20,041 nucleotides of DNA from Rhizobiaceae bacterium. Lineage in GTDB: Bacteria > Pseudomonadota > Alphaproteobacteria > Rhizobiales > Rhizobiaceae. Made by a program: the position numbers and the translations under genes. Positions 1 through 8,150 of this stretch are shown here, piece by piece (position 1 is the stretch's first letter; every line of letters begins with the position of its first letter). The stretch lies in contig JAKISV010000033.1 of NCBI GenBank assembly GCA_021648425.1, positions 1 through 20,041 on the forward strand, in the 5' to 3' direction. The notes beneath the pieces are model-generated. The model did no database searches, was not told the origin of the DNA, and saw only the letters and a program-made list of their open reading frames with translations.

Positions 1-1486
1 CCAGTCCGAATTTCGCCAGTGCTTCGGCCTGCTCTATCAAGCGGTCTACATCTTCCTGGGCAAGATCAATCACATCAGGGATCAATAACATCTGCCCTGC
101 CACGCCCTGGGCCATTCCCGCTTTGAGTTTTTCATAGACTATGCGCTCATGGGCCGCGTGTTGATCAATAATCATCAGGCCATCTGGTGTCTGGGCAATG
201 ATATAGTTTTCATGCAATTGCGCTCGCGCCGCGCCCAGCGGATGGGCATCATGCCAGGCGCTGTCGGGAATATGATCGCTCTCCCCAAAATCAGAAACCT
301 GCCCGGAAGGCGCAAACCCTGCATCATAAGAATGCTGTTTCTCTTCAAAGCCATTCGATTTTGAGACATCCCCTTCACTAAATGACCGGCCATTATCCAG
401 CGGTCTATAGGGTGAGAGTTCCGGTTGCCAGGGCGTGTTTTGCGGGGATTGCCCCTGGGGCCTGAAAGCCGCCATCATGTCACGACCACCTTCGCTGGAT
501 GCACGATGCCCCGCACCACTGATTGCCTGTTTCAATGAGCCAACAATCAGGCCGCGCACCAGTGCGCTATCACGAAAACGCACCTCAGCCTTGGCCGGAT
601 GCACATTGACATCTACCAGTGAAGGCTCGCATTCCAAAAATAGCACCAATACACCATGGCGGCCACCGGCCAAAAAATCCGAATAGGCACCGCGAACCGC
701 CCCCAGCAAGGCTTTGTCACGTACCGGCCTGCCATTAACGAAGAAATACTGGTGAAGCGCATTGCCGCGGTTAAAAGTCGGCAAACCCGCATAACCAGTT
801 AGCGAAAACCCCTCCCGTTCCGCATCAATTTGCAGCGCATTCTTTTCAAATTCCGGCCCTAAAACCTGCGTAATGCGCCCAATCAGGTCGCTCGATGGGT
901 AGTCCAGGGCGGAGCGATCTTCCCCGCAAATGCTAAAGCGTATTTGCGGGAACGCCAAAGCCATGCGTTTGAATATTTCTGTAATCGCATTAGTCTCAGC
1001 ACGCTCGGATTTCAGAAATTTCAAGCGCGCCGGTACATTTGAAAATAGTCCCGCTACCTCAATCACCGTACCCTTTGAAAGGGCTGCTGGTTGCACGGGC
1101 GATATTTTCCCACCATTCACAACAATGCTCCAGGCATTGTCCTCGTTGCGGTGGCGCGTTGTTATTGTCAGGCGGGCAACCGACCCGATTGAGGGCAGTG
1201 CTTCGCCACGAAACCCCAGCGTGTGAATATCCAAAAGATCAGCAGAAATTTTTGACGTACAATGGCGTTCAACTGCCAGGGCCAGATCATCAGCCCCCAT
1301 GCCTTGCCCATCATCAGTAATTCGGATCAGATTTTTACCGCCCGCACCGCTCATCACATCAATATGGCTGGCACCCGCATCAATAGCATTCTCAATCAGT
1401 TCTTTCACCACACTGGCGGGCCGTTCAACCACCTCGCCGGCAGCGATCTGGTTGATCATTGTTTCTGAAAGGCGAATGACGGGCAA
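1..1486 (-). CDS. mutL: DNA mismatch repair protein MutL (partial, C-terminus off the left edge)
   Basis: MutL is the ATP-driven matchmaker of mismatch repair and couples MutS recognition to strand incision. About 495 codons are visible. The N-terminal GHKL ATPase shows NQIAAGEVVERPAS (12-25), the motif with E29 and N33 (KELIENAIDAGA), DDGQGM (58-63) and FRGEALPSIGS. The start is taken as TTG at 1486 because it places these motifs at the same residue numbers as in E. coli MutL (E29, N33, D58); the first ATG in frame would cut nine residues. Near the truncated end, DQHAAHERIVYE (441-452) fits the DQHA(X)2E(X)4E metal site of endonuclease-type MutL, which E. coli MutL lacks. This protein therefore probably nicks DNA itself in a MutH-independent pathway. 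The linker between domains (about 340-410) is low in conservation, as usual. Divergent from the MFS gene. Confidence 0.96.
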   Translation of the reverse strand, partial: MPVIRLSETMINQIAAGEVVERPASVVKELIENAIDAGASHIDVMSGAGGKNLIRITDDGQGMGADDLALAVERHCTSKISADLLDIHTLGFRGEALPSIGSVARLTITTRHRNEDNAWSIVVNGGKISPVQPAALSKGTVIEVAGLFSNVPARLKFLKSERAETNAITEIFKRMALAFPQIRFSICGEDRSALDYPSSDLIGRITQVLGPEFEKNALQIDAEREGFSLTGYAGLPTFNRGNALHQYFFVNGRPVRDKALLGAVRGAYSDFLAGGRHGVLVLFLECEPSLVDVNVHPAKAEVRFRDSALVRGLIVGSLKQAISGAGHRASSEGGRDMMAAFRPQGQSPQNTPWQPELSPYRPLDNGRSFSEGDVSKSNGFEEKQHSYDAGFAPSGQVSDFGESDHIPDSAWHDAHPLGAARAQLHENYIIAQTPDGLMIIDQHAAHERIVYEKLKAGMAQGVAGQMLLIPDVIDLAQEDVDRLIEQAEALAKFGL

Positions 1487-1524
1487 GTTGGTAGCTTTCG
1501 ACAGTATTTGGTGGATTCGGTTGT

Positions 1525-1553
1525 ATTATAAGCCTAGAGGTAGGCTTCGGCAA
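1525..1553 (-). promoter_or_regulatory. Candidate mutL promoter with a dyad inside its spacer
   Basis: On the minus strand TTGCCG (1548-1553) is followed after exactly 17 bp by a perfect TATAAT (1525-1530), giving a predicted start near 1518 and a leader of about 30 nt before the mutL TTG. The spacer holds the perfect inverted repeat AGCCTA-N4-TAGGCT (1531-1546), which abuts the -10 box. The dyad is also 24 bp upstream of the MFS start codon, so a bound protein could affect both divergent genes. Hexamers and dyad are seen directly; promoter function is inferred. Confidence 0.55.
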
Positions 1554-1569
1554 TTCATCCTGGGAAATC

Positions 1570-2778
1570 ATGCACAATCGAATAATCATTATTTATTGCG
1601 GTTTACTGCTGACCCTCACGGCATTTTCCATTGACATTCTGCTACCGGCTTTTTCCCGGATCGCTACTGATCTTGATGCATCCTATTACAAAGTAGAACT
1701 GTTGATCCCCGCATTCCTTGCCGCTGTTGGCATCGGCCAATTGGTGGGCGGTTCTCTATCCGACAGGTTCGGGCGTCGCGCAGTCATAAAAGCGGGATTG
1801 AGTATATATATCCTCGGCGTCATTGTCAGTGTTTTTGCCACCAATATTGATACTGTGCTTGCCGGACGAATTTTGCAGGGACTTGGCGGTTCTGCCGGTC
1901 CCGTTGTTGCGCGTTCGATTATCCGTGATCTTTACAGCGGCAAAGAACTGGCGCGAAATATGGCGCTTGCCGTAGCCGTGTTTGCCTTTGGTCCAATTGT
2001 GGCACCGCTGGCCGGCGCTGCTCTTCTTTTGATATTTGACTGGCGCGCGTTATTTATAATGATGCTGATATTCGCCGCATCTTTATTGGCTTTTTGCGTG
2101 TTTTTCCTGCCTGAAACCATCCACGAGAAAAATCCGCACGCAACCCGGACCTCGATATTCGTCAAAAATACAATCACAATATTCACCCAGCCCCAATCGC
2201 GATTTTACCTGCTGTTATCGGGCGTCATGATGTCGATGATCATGATCATCCTGATAAACCTCCCCGCTATTTATCAGCTCAATTTTGGCATAACCGGCAC
2301 ATTGTTCGCAATATTATTTGCCATTCACGGCTTTGGAATAATCATCGGTCAGATAATTAACCGCCGTTTGATTGAAACAATCGGCATAGAACGCACAGCC
2401 ACCATGGGGGCAGGTTCCCTGCTGATAATATCCCTGGTGATAGCAGCGGTTGCTTTGGCGGACTTGATGGGACCATGGCTGTTGGCAGGCCTGCTGGTTG
2501 TCCATGCCACCAGCTATCTTGTCGTTTATGCCAACGCGGCGGCTTTAACCCTTGACCCCCACGGAAAAATAGCCGGTTTCACATCATCTTTTTACGGCTT
2601 TTTCTCCCAGGTGGTTTCCAGTATTATCGGTGCGCTGCTGGCAATTTTCATTCAAGGCAACATTGTCACCTGGTCATTAATGTTGCTTGGATTTGCAATT
2701 ATCACATTCAGCGCCCTGCTTTGGCGTCAATCGCGCTCAGCAGATAAAATTTCTATTAAGCCCGGTAAAAAATCTTGA
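1570..2778 (+). CDS. MFS multidrug transporter, Bcr/CflA family
   Basis: A 402-residue inner-membrane protein with about twelve hydrophobic helices, the usual size for Bcr/CflA drug:proton antiporters. The first helix is followed by SIDILLPAF (20-28), typical of this family's TM1 end. Motif A in the TM2-3 loop reads DRFGRR (65-70). RSIIRDLY (115-122) in the TM4 region is the characteristic Bcr/CflA signature preceding the loop to TM5. The C-terminus is short and basic. The start ATG has only a weak GGGA upstream (about 1561). It is divergent from mutL and 62 bp upstream of the dehydrogenase gene on the same strand. The substrate cannot be told from sequence; bicyclomycin, sulfonamide or chloramphenicol-type export is known in the family. 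Confidence 0.9.
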   Translation: MHNRIIIIYCGLLLTLTAFSIDILLPAFSRIATDLDASYYKVELLIPAFLAAVGIGQLVGGSLSDRFGRRAVIKAGLSIYILGVIVSVFATNIDTVLAGRILQGLGGSAGPVVARSIIRDLYSGKELARNMALAVAVFAFGPIVAPLAGAALLLIFDWRALFIMMLIFAASLLAFCVFFLPETIHEKNPHATRTSIFVKNTITIFTQPQSRFYLLLSGVMMSMIMIILINLPAIYQLNFGITGTLFAILFAIHGFGIIIGQIINRRLIETIGIERTATMGAGSLLIISLVIAAVALADLMGPWLLAGLLVVHATSYLVVYANAAALTLDPHGKIAGFTSSFYGFFSQVVSSIIGALLAIFIQGNIVTWSLMLLGFAIITFSALLWRQSRSADKISIKPGKKS

Positions 2779-2840
2779 ATGCAGTCGATGAAAATGTTCA
2801 AATTGCACAAATATCCTGTGGGTAACGAGGAATTCCAATT

Positions 2841-4298
2841 ATGTCCGACAATCCCGAAAAATTCTTGAAACAAGCCAATCTGATTGCAGGCGAATGGGTG
2901 GCTGCCGATAGCGGCGAAACCATCGACGTCAATAATCCCGCCACCGGCGATATTATTGGCACAATTCCAAACAGCGGCCGCGAAGAAACCCGTCGTGCCA
3001 TTGAAGCCGCCCAGGAAAGTTTCGAGAGTTTTCGTAAAACGTCAGTGCTCGAGCGCGCCCAACTGTTGCGCAAAATGCACGAACTTATCCTGGAAAATCA
3101 GGAAACATTGGCCCAACTGCTGTCGATGGAGCAGGGAAAACCTTTAGCAGAATCGCGCGGCGAAGTAGGAATGTCCGCCGCCTATGTGTTGTGGTATGCA
3201 GAAGAAGCACGACGCACCTATGGCGATGTCGTACCATCCCCCTGGGCCGATCGGCGAATTTTAGTCACCAAAGAACCTTTGGGCGTTGTCGCTGCTATAA
3301 CCCCGTGGAATTTCCCTTCCTCCATGCTGGCGCGCAAAATTGCCCCGGCGATTGCTGCTGGTTGCACGGTAGTAGCAAAGCCCGCCACCCAGACGCCTTA
3401 TTCCGGCATTGCCTGGGGCATGATTGCGCAGATGGCGGGAGTGCCAGCAGGCGTGGTCAATGTAGTCACCGGTTCCGCTTCGCAAATCGGCGGTGAACTC
3501 ACCAAAAACCCGCTGGTACGAAAAATCACCTTCACCGGTTCAACCGAAGTCGGCAAACTGCTGATCAAACAATCCGCTGCAACCGTTAAAAAAGTATCGA
3601 TGGAGCTGGGCGGCAATGCGCCTTTCATTATCTTTGACGATGCCGATATCGAACGCGCAGTAGCCGGTGCCATGGCTGCCAAATACCGCAATTCGGGCCA
3701 GACTTGTGTTTGCACCAACCGTTTTTTAGCCCAGTCAAAAATCTACAACAAATTTGTGGAGCGCCTGGCCGAAGAATCAGACAAGCTTGTCGTTGGCAAT
3801 GGCCGTGAAGAGGGAACACAACAAGGGCCGCTGATTGATGAAAAGGCCGTTGAGAGCGTTGAGAGCATGATTGAGGATGCTGTCAAAAATGGCGGTAAAA
3901 TCGTTGCTGGCGGTAAACGTCATGAATTAGGCGGCACATTTTTTCAACCAACGGTCATCGCCAATGCCAAGCCTAAAATGCGTTTTACCCGTGAAGAAAT
4001 ATTTGGCCCTATAGCCCCCGTCTATCGTTTCAAAACCGAAGAAGAAGCCATCGAACTTGCCAACAATACCGAATTTGGCCTCGCCAGCTATTTTTATACC
4101 CAGGATTTGGGCCGGGTATTCCGCGTTATGGAAGGCTTGAAATATGGTCTGATCGGCGTCAACGAAGGCATCATCACCACCGTAGAGGCACCTTTTGGCG
4201 GCCTGAAAGAATCCGGTCTAGGAAAAGAAGGCGGCCATCAGGGGATCGAGGATTATCTCGATACCAAATATGTCTGCATTGGTGGACTAGGGCTGTAA
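2841..4298 (+). CDS. gabD: NAD(P)-dependent succinate-semialdehyde dehydrogenase
   Basis: A full-length 485-residue aldehyde dehydrogenase that oxidises succinate semialdehyde to succinate, the last step of the GABA shunt. Visible marks are the cofactor-site KPATQTP, the FTGSTEVGK Rossmann turn, the general base E255 in MELGGNAPF, and the nucleophile C289 in NSGQTCVCTNR. The C-V-C arrangement (C289, C291) is typical of SSADH rather than of ALDHs in general. EIFGPIAP and the C-terminal EAPFGGLKESGLGKEGG are also present. The start is supported by GAGG about 8 nt upstream. No gabT or GABA permease is adjacent, so the source of substrate is not shown here. A related glutarate-semialdehyde dehydrogenase (DavD) role cannot be excluded. 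Its 3' end is 11 bp from the end of the convergent SMR-type gene. Confidence 0.93.
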   Translation: MSDNPEKFLKQANLIAGEWVAADSGETIDVNNPATGDIIGTIPNSGREETRRAIEAAQESFESFRKTSVLERAQLLRKMHELILENQETLAQLLSMEQGKPLAESRGEVGMSAAYVLWYAEEARRTYGDVVPSPWADRRILVTKEPLGVVAAITPWNFPSSMLARKIAPAIAAGCTVVAKPATQTPYSGIAWGMIAQMAGVPAGVVNVVTGSASQIGGELTKNPLVRKITFTGSTEVGKLLIKQSAATVKKVSMELGGNAPFIIFDDADIERAVAGAMAAKYRNSGQTCVCTNRFLAQSKIYNKFVERLAEESDKLVVGNGREEGTQQGPLIDEKAVESVESMIEDAVKNGGKIVAGGKRHELGGTFFQPTVIANAKPKMRFTREEIFGPIAPVYRFKTEEEAIELANNTEFGLASYFYTQDLGRVFRVMEGLKYGLIGVNEGIITTVEAPFGGLKESGLGKEGGHQGIEDYLDTKYVCIGGLGL

Positions 4299-4309
4299 TC
4301 CCACTGCAT

Positions 4310-4660
4310 TCAAGCGGTTGAGGCCACAAATATTCCGCTGATAATCAGCACAACGCCAAATGCATATTGCATTGTTAATGGTTCTTTGAAAAACCAGTAG
4401 GCGCTGATGGGTACGATGATAAAGCTTATAGACATGAACAAATAGGCGGTCGAAAGCGGCACTTGGCGTAGTGCCCACACCCAGCCAATGGTTGAAACCC
4501 CATAAGAGGCCAACGCGGCGAATAGCATTAATGCGGCTATTTTGTCTTCAAACAGATAAAGCAGGTTTTCGCCCGCAAGTCGGTTGCCAACGGCCTTAAA
4601 CAGGGATTGCCCAAGGGCAATTACCAATACACAGGCGATGATGACGATATAGTTTGCCAC
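4310..4660 (-). CDS. SMR/EamA-fold four-helix membrane protein, ArnE/ArnF-like
   Basis: A 116-residue protein with four hydrophobic helices: about 3-22 (ACVLVIALGQSLFK), 40-62, 66-86 (ALRQVPLSTAYLFMSISF) and 94-113 (GVVLIISGIFVA). This is the size and topology of single-domain DMT-superfamily proteins. The motif PLSTAYLFMSISF followed by a ...FKEPLT hinge is shared by EamA-type and ArnE/ArnF undecaprenyl-phosphate-sugar flippase subunits. The start is chosen as GTG at 4660, two bases after the methyltransferase stop. A longer ATG reading (from 4726) adds 22 non-hydrophobic residues and overlaps that gene by 64 bp. Last gene of the glycosyltransferase-methyltransferase operon, which favours a lipid-linked sugar flippase over a drug exporter. 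Substrate is inferred from context only. Confidence 0.72.
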   Translation of the reverse strand: MANYIVIIACVLVIALGQSLFKAVGNRLAGENLLYLFEDKIAALMLFAALASYGVSTIGWVWALRQVPLSTAYLFMSISFIIVPISAYWFFKEPLTMQYAFGVVLIISGIFVASTA

Positions 4661-4662
4661 TA

Positions 4663-5349
4663 TTATACGCGAATATTGGCAGCATAAATCAGATTGATGT
4701 CTGCAAGCGGCAACCGCATTGGCCACCAGGTGGTTTTGACGTCTTCAAAATAATAATTGATGAACGTCACCAGATTATAGATGGAATTTACATGTTCACG
4801 CGCCATCCAGTAGTCATATTCCATGCCCGCAGACTGGGCGCGCTGGCGCACCCCGAGATTGCGCCCCAGACGCCAGGCAAAACCCGGATCGCACGGAAGC
4901 ACAAGCGATAATGTCCCGCCCGGCTTGATCACCCGCGCCCATTCGCGCAAAATATCATGAGGATTGATTAAATGCTCAAGAACATGAGTGGCAATTACCC
5001 GGTCAAAACTTTTATCTTCGAAATGCAATTCACGCGCATCAGCCACTTCAAAGGAAATACGGTTATTGTCATTGTGGCGTTGTTTTGCCTGATCCAGCAT
5101 TTTGGGATTGCCGTCGCTCATCACATAGCGATCATACCCATGGCGAATACTATCAAGATGTTTACCGGACCCGGCCCCGATTTCCAACACATCGCTAAAA
5201 TGATCAGAACTGGAAAACATGTTTTCCAGCACTTTGTGTGAGTGATCAAGCACCCGCGAAGAAAGGTTGTTTGAATAATTCAGCTTTTCATAATTGGCTT
5301 CAAATTGCCGAAGGTAGCTGTCCATATCCGGTTCGGTTTTCATTTGCAT
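4663..5349 (-). CDS. Class I SAM-dependent methyltransferase
   Basis: A 228-residue protein with a methyltransferase type 11/25 core: motif I VLEIGAGSG (54-62), an acidic residue after strand 2 (MSDGNP), FEVADARELHFEDKSFDRVIATHVLEHL (motifs II-III, ending in the typical HVLEH) and ARVIKPGGTLSLVLP. The start ATG at 5349 is chosen because GGAGA lies 6-7 nt upstream; a longer reading by five codons has no ribosome site. The C-terminal part (WMAREHVNSIYNL ... NLIYAANIRV) is not a standard motif and may hold substrate specificity. It sits between a polyprenyl-phosphate-type glycosyltransferase and a small flippase-like protein. A methyl transfer to a lipid-linked sugar or polyprenyl product is a fair inference; the real acceptor is unknown. 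Confidence 0.85.
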   Translation of the reverse strand: MQMKTEPDMDSYLRQFEANYEKLNYSNNLSSRVLDHSHKVLENMFSSSDHFSDVLEIGAGSGKHLDSIRHGYDRYVMSDGNPKMLDQAKQRHNDNNRISFEVADARELHFEDKSFDRVIATHVLEHLINPHDILREWARVIKPGGTLSLVLPCDPGFAWRLGRNLGVRQRAQSAGMEYDYWMAREHVNSIYNLVTFINYYFEDVKTTWWPMRLPLADINLIYAANIRV

Positions 5350-5399
5350 ATCGGTTCTCCACACTGGCGGTAATTTGTAGGGTTTATGAGAGTAAAAGA

Positions 5400-6341
5400 T
5401 TAATAATTGTTGTAAAAGAGGCGTTTGACTTCGGCTCGAAAACGTCGAATGGAATCGAGAATTACCCCGGCGGTAACTGTCAACATCGAAATAATCATAA
5501 TGCCGGTCACCAGCATTGCTGTCGAAACTGCTGTAACCGTTCCGGTTTTGCTAAATTCGACAAATATCGGAATTGCCATCAATACTGATAATATTGCGCC
5601 CAACAGGCCAATCACACCAAAAAAGTAAAGCGGTTTGTATTCTTTCAGCAGGACAATGATTGTTTTCATAATCTTGATGCCGTCCCTGAAAGTAGACAGC
5701 TTGCTTTCAGACCCTTCCGGGCGATCATTATAAGGAAAAGAGATTTCACTCACGGGTAATCTTAGCTGGGAGGCGTGCACTGATAATTCAGTTTCAATTT
5801 CAAAACCTGCTGAGAGTGCCGGGAAGCTTTTTACAAACCGCCGCGTAAAGGCGCGGTAACCGGAAAAAATGTCAGTAAATTCGCGTCCGAATAATGTCGT
5901 GTAAATAATATTGAATATCTTGTTGCCTGCCGCATGACCCGCACGCTGATGTTTTTCTGAAGCACCTTCGCGCGCGCCAACCACCATATCAGAACCGGTT
6001 GTCACTAGTTCGCTCACGATTTTCTGAGCATTTTTGGCATCATAAGTATCATCGCCATCAATCATCACATAGATATCGGCTTCGATTTCAGAAAACATCC
6101 GGCGCACTACATTGCCTTTGCCCGGTCGCTTTTCTTCGCGCACAATTGCCCCCGCTTTACGCGCCACCTTGGCGGTATCATCGGTTGAATTGTTGTCATA
6201 GACATAAATTGATGCGCCTGGCAGTGATTTTTGAAAGTCTTTAATCACTTGAGCAATTGTCAATTCTTCATTCATGCAGGGCACCAGCACTGCGATGGTT
6301 TTGTCTTTAAACATGGTGATTTTTGTATCTGTCTTTTGCAT
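5400..6341 (-). CDS. Membrane-anchored family 2 glycosyltransferase (DPM1/GtrB-like)
   Basis: About 313 residues. The N-terminal GT-A fold shows the nucleotide-sugar motif VPCMNEE (20-26), YDNNSTDDT (48-56) and the metal-binding DGDDTYD (95-101). GYRAFTRRF and an SEISFPYNDRPEGSESKLSTFRDG segment match polyprenyl-phosphate glycosyltransferases such as dolichol-phosphate mannose synthase and GtrB. Two C-terminal membrane helices (about 232-258 and 268-292) end in a basic tail, as in GtrB/ArnC-type enzymes. It probably loads a sugar onto undecaprenyl phosphate at the inner face of the membrane. The start is uncertain: ATG 6341 is given; ATG 6314 (MFKDKTIAVLVP) is a reasonable alternative that begins right at the GT domain, and neither has a strong ribosome site. 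First gene of the leftward operon. Confidence 0.87.
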   Translation of the reverse strand: MQKTDTKITMFKDKTIAVLVPCMNEELTIAQVIKDFQKSLPGASIYVYDNNSTDDTAKVARKAGAIVREEKRPGKGNVVRRMFSEIEADIYVMIDGDDTYDAKNAQKIVSELVTTGSDMVVGAREGASEKHQRAGHAAGNKIFNIIYTTLFGREFTDIFSGYRAFTRRFVKSFPALSAGFEIETELSVHASQLRLPVSEISFPYNDRPEGSESKLSTFRDGIKIMKTIIVLLKEYKPLYFFGVIGLLGAILSVLMAIPIFVEFSKTGTVTAVSTAMLVTGIMIISMLTVTAGVILDSIRRFRAEVKRLFYNNY

Positions 6342-6613
6342 GGGGCGATTAATATCACCAATTTGTAAAATAATTTCTAACTCGCCCAAGATTATTTAAA
6401 AAAATTTTTCAACACTGCGATATGGCCTGCCTGCTGGAGTAACCCTCTGCTCAAAACGGCAAAATGCAGGTTAATCGTGTGAAGAACCAAGTTGCACCTT
6501 TCCAAAATGCGATCTTCATGGTAACCGACAGCGTCAATCCCGTACAGATTTGGTGATATCCCGCCAATCCGGAAAAACGGGCTTCCGCAATCGATATTCA
6601 GGCAGGATTGACC

Positions 6614-8128
6614 ATGGCTCAGCTTATCCAATCACCCACCGGCAAACTTGCACTCACATTTGACGATGTGCTGCTGCAACCGGGACATTCTACCATGATG
6701 CCGGGTGAAGTTGATATTTCAACTTCGGTGACCAAAGACATCCCTTTAAATCTGCCGATATTGTCGGCGGCCATGGATACAGTAACCGAATCCAGCCTCG
6801 CCATTGCCATGGCCCAGGCCGGTGGCATGGGTGTCATTCATCGAAACCTGTCACCTGTTCGCCAGGCAGAAGAAGTATTGCGGGTGAAGAAATTCGAATC
6901 CGGCATGGTAGTAAACCCCCTGGTGATTGGCCCCGATGCTACCCTTGCTGACGCACTCAATATGATGAAGAAATATTCGATATCCGGTTTTCCCGTTGTC
7001 AAAAACGGCGGTACGGGCGGCGAATTTACCGGCGAGCGCATCGGCAGGCTGATTGGTATTCTCACCAACCGTGATGTACGCTTTGCCACCGATAAGTCCC
7101 AGAAAGTCAGCGAATTGATGACCCATGAAAATCTGGTCACCGTTCGTGAAGATGTTTCCCAGAAAGAAGCCCGGCAATTATTACACCGCCACCGCATTGA
7201 AAAACTGCTGGTGGTTGATGATATGGGAAATTGCACCGGGTTGATTACCGTCAAAGACATGGAAAAATCTATACTTCACCCCAATGCCGCAAAAGATGAT
7301 CAGGGCCGCCTGCGGGTAGCGGCTGCTACTTCTGTTGGCGACAAAGGATTTGAGCGAGCTGAAATGCTGGTGGATGCCGGTGTTGATATTGTTGTGGTTG
7401 ACACCGCCCACGGCCATTCGCAAATGGTGCTCGACAGTGTCACCCGTATCAAAACACTTTCCAATGCGGTGCGAATAATCGCAGGCAATGTGGCCACACC
7501 TGAAGGCACAAAAGCCCTTATCGATTCGGGCGCGGATGCGGTAAAAGTGGGTATTGGCCCAGGCTCAATCTGTACCACCCGCATTGTCGCGGGCGTTGGT
7601 ATGCCTCAACTCTCTGCAATTATTGGCGCTGTGGAAGAAGCACAAAAATCCGGCATTCCGGTTGTTGCTGATGGCGGCATAAAATTTTCCGGCGATCTGG
7701 CCAAAGCAATCGCTGCCGGCGCATCGGTAGTAATGGTGGGTTCATTGATGGCTGGTACGGAAGAAAGCCCCGGCGAAGTTTATTTGCATCAGGGCCGCTC
7801 CTATAAATCTTATAGAGGCATGGGTTCAGTTGGCGCCATGGCTCGAGGTTCAGCCGATCGTTATTTCCAGTCTGAGGTGACCGACCAGTTAAAGCTGGTG
7901 CCTGAAGGCATCGAAGGGCAGGTGCCTTATAAAGGTCCGGTATCAGCAGTTATTCACCAGTTGGCCGGTGGACTGCGCGCCGCAATGGGTTATGTTGGTG
8001 GTCATAATATTACGGACTTTCAAAATAAAGCCAGCTTTGTACGTATCACCGGCGCAGGCCTGCGTGAAAGTCATGCCCATGATGTAACGATTACCCGCGA
8101 AAGCCCGAATTATCATCGCAACGACTGA
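6614..8128 (+). CDS. guaB: Inosine-5'-monophosphate dehydrogenase
   Basis: IMPDH makes XMP from IMP with NAD+, the committed step to GMP. The length (504 residues) is normal. The N-terminus has TFDDVLLQPGHS and PILSAAMDTVTE. A CBS pair lies at roughly 95-215, inserted in the barrel, with ISGFPVVKNGGTGGEFTGERIGRLIGILTNRD and a second repeat HRIEKLLVVDDMGNCTGLIT-like segment. The catalytic loop is GIGPGSICTTR with the nucleophile C320. The IMP site DGGIKFSGD and SYRGMGSVGAM follow. The start ATG at 6614 has AGGA 6 nt upstream; a TTG two codons earlier is less likely. It leads a same-strand series rsmB, a cNBD membrane protein and guaA, so both steps from IMP to GMP lie within about 5 kb. Confidence 0.97.
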   Translation: MAQLIQSPTGKLALTFDDVLLQPGHSTMMPGEVDISTSVTKDIPLNLPILSAAMDTVTESSLAIAMAQAGGMGVIHRNLSPVRQAEEVLRVKKFESGMVVNPLVIGPDATLADALNMMKKYSISGFPVVKNGGTGGEFTGERIGRLIGILTNRDVRFATDKSQKVSELMTHENLVTVREDVSQKEARQLLHRHRIEKLLVVDDMGNCTGLITVKDMEKSILHPNAAKDDQGRLRVAAATSVGDKGFERAEMLVDAGVDIVVVDTAHGHSQMVLDSVTRIKTLSNAVRIIAGNVATPEGTKALIDSGADAVKVGIGPGSICTTRIVAGVGMPQLSAIIGAVEEAQKSGIPVVADGGIKFSGDLAKAIAAGASVVMVGSLMAGTEESPGEVYLHQGRSYKSYRGMGSVGAMARGSADRYFQSEVTDQLKLVPEGIEGQVPYKGPVSAVIHQLAGGLRAAMGYVGGHNITDFQNKASFVRITGAGLRESHAHDVTITRESPNYHRND

Positions 8129-8150
8129 ACAATTTTAAGGAAATAAGTAA

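Noticed and set aside
149..1320. Several plus-strand open frames of 70-100 codons
   Set aside because: All are shadows of mutL on the minus strand, which has clear family motifs in its own frame.
6392..6631. 79-codon minus-strand frame between the glycosyltransferase gene and guaB
   Set aside because: No ribosome site, no recognisable motif, overlaps the guaB start; more likely leader/promoter DNA.
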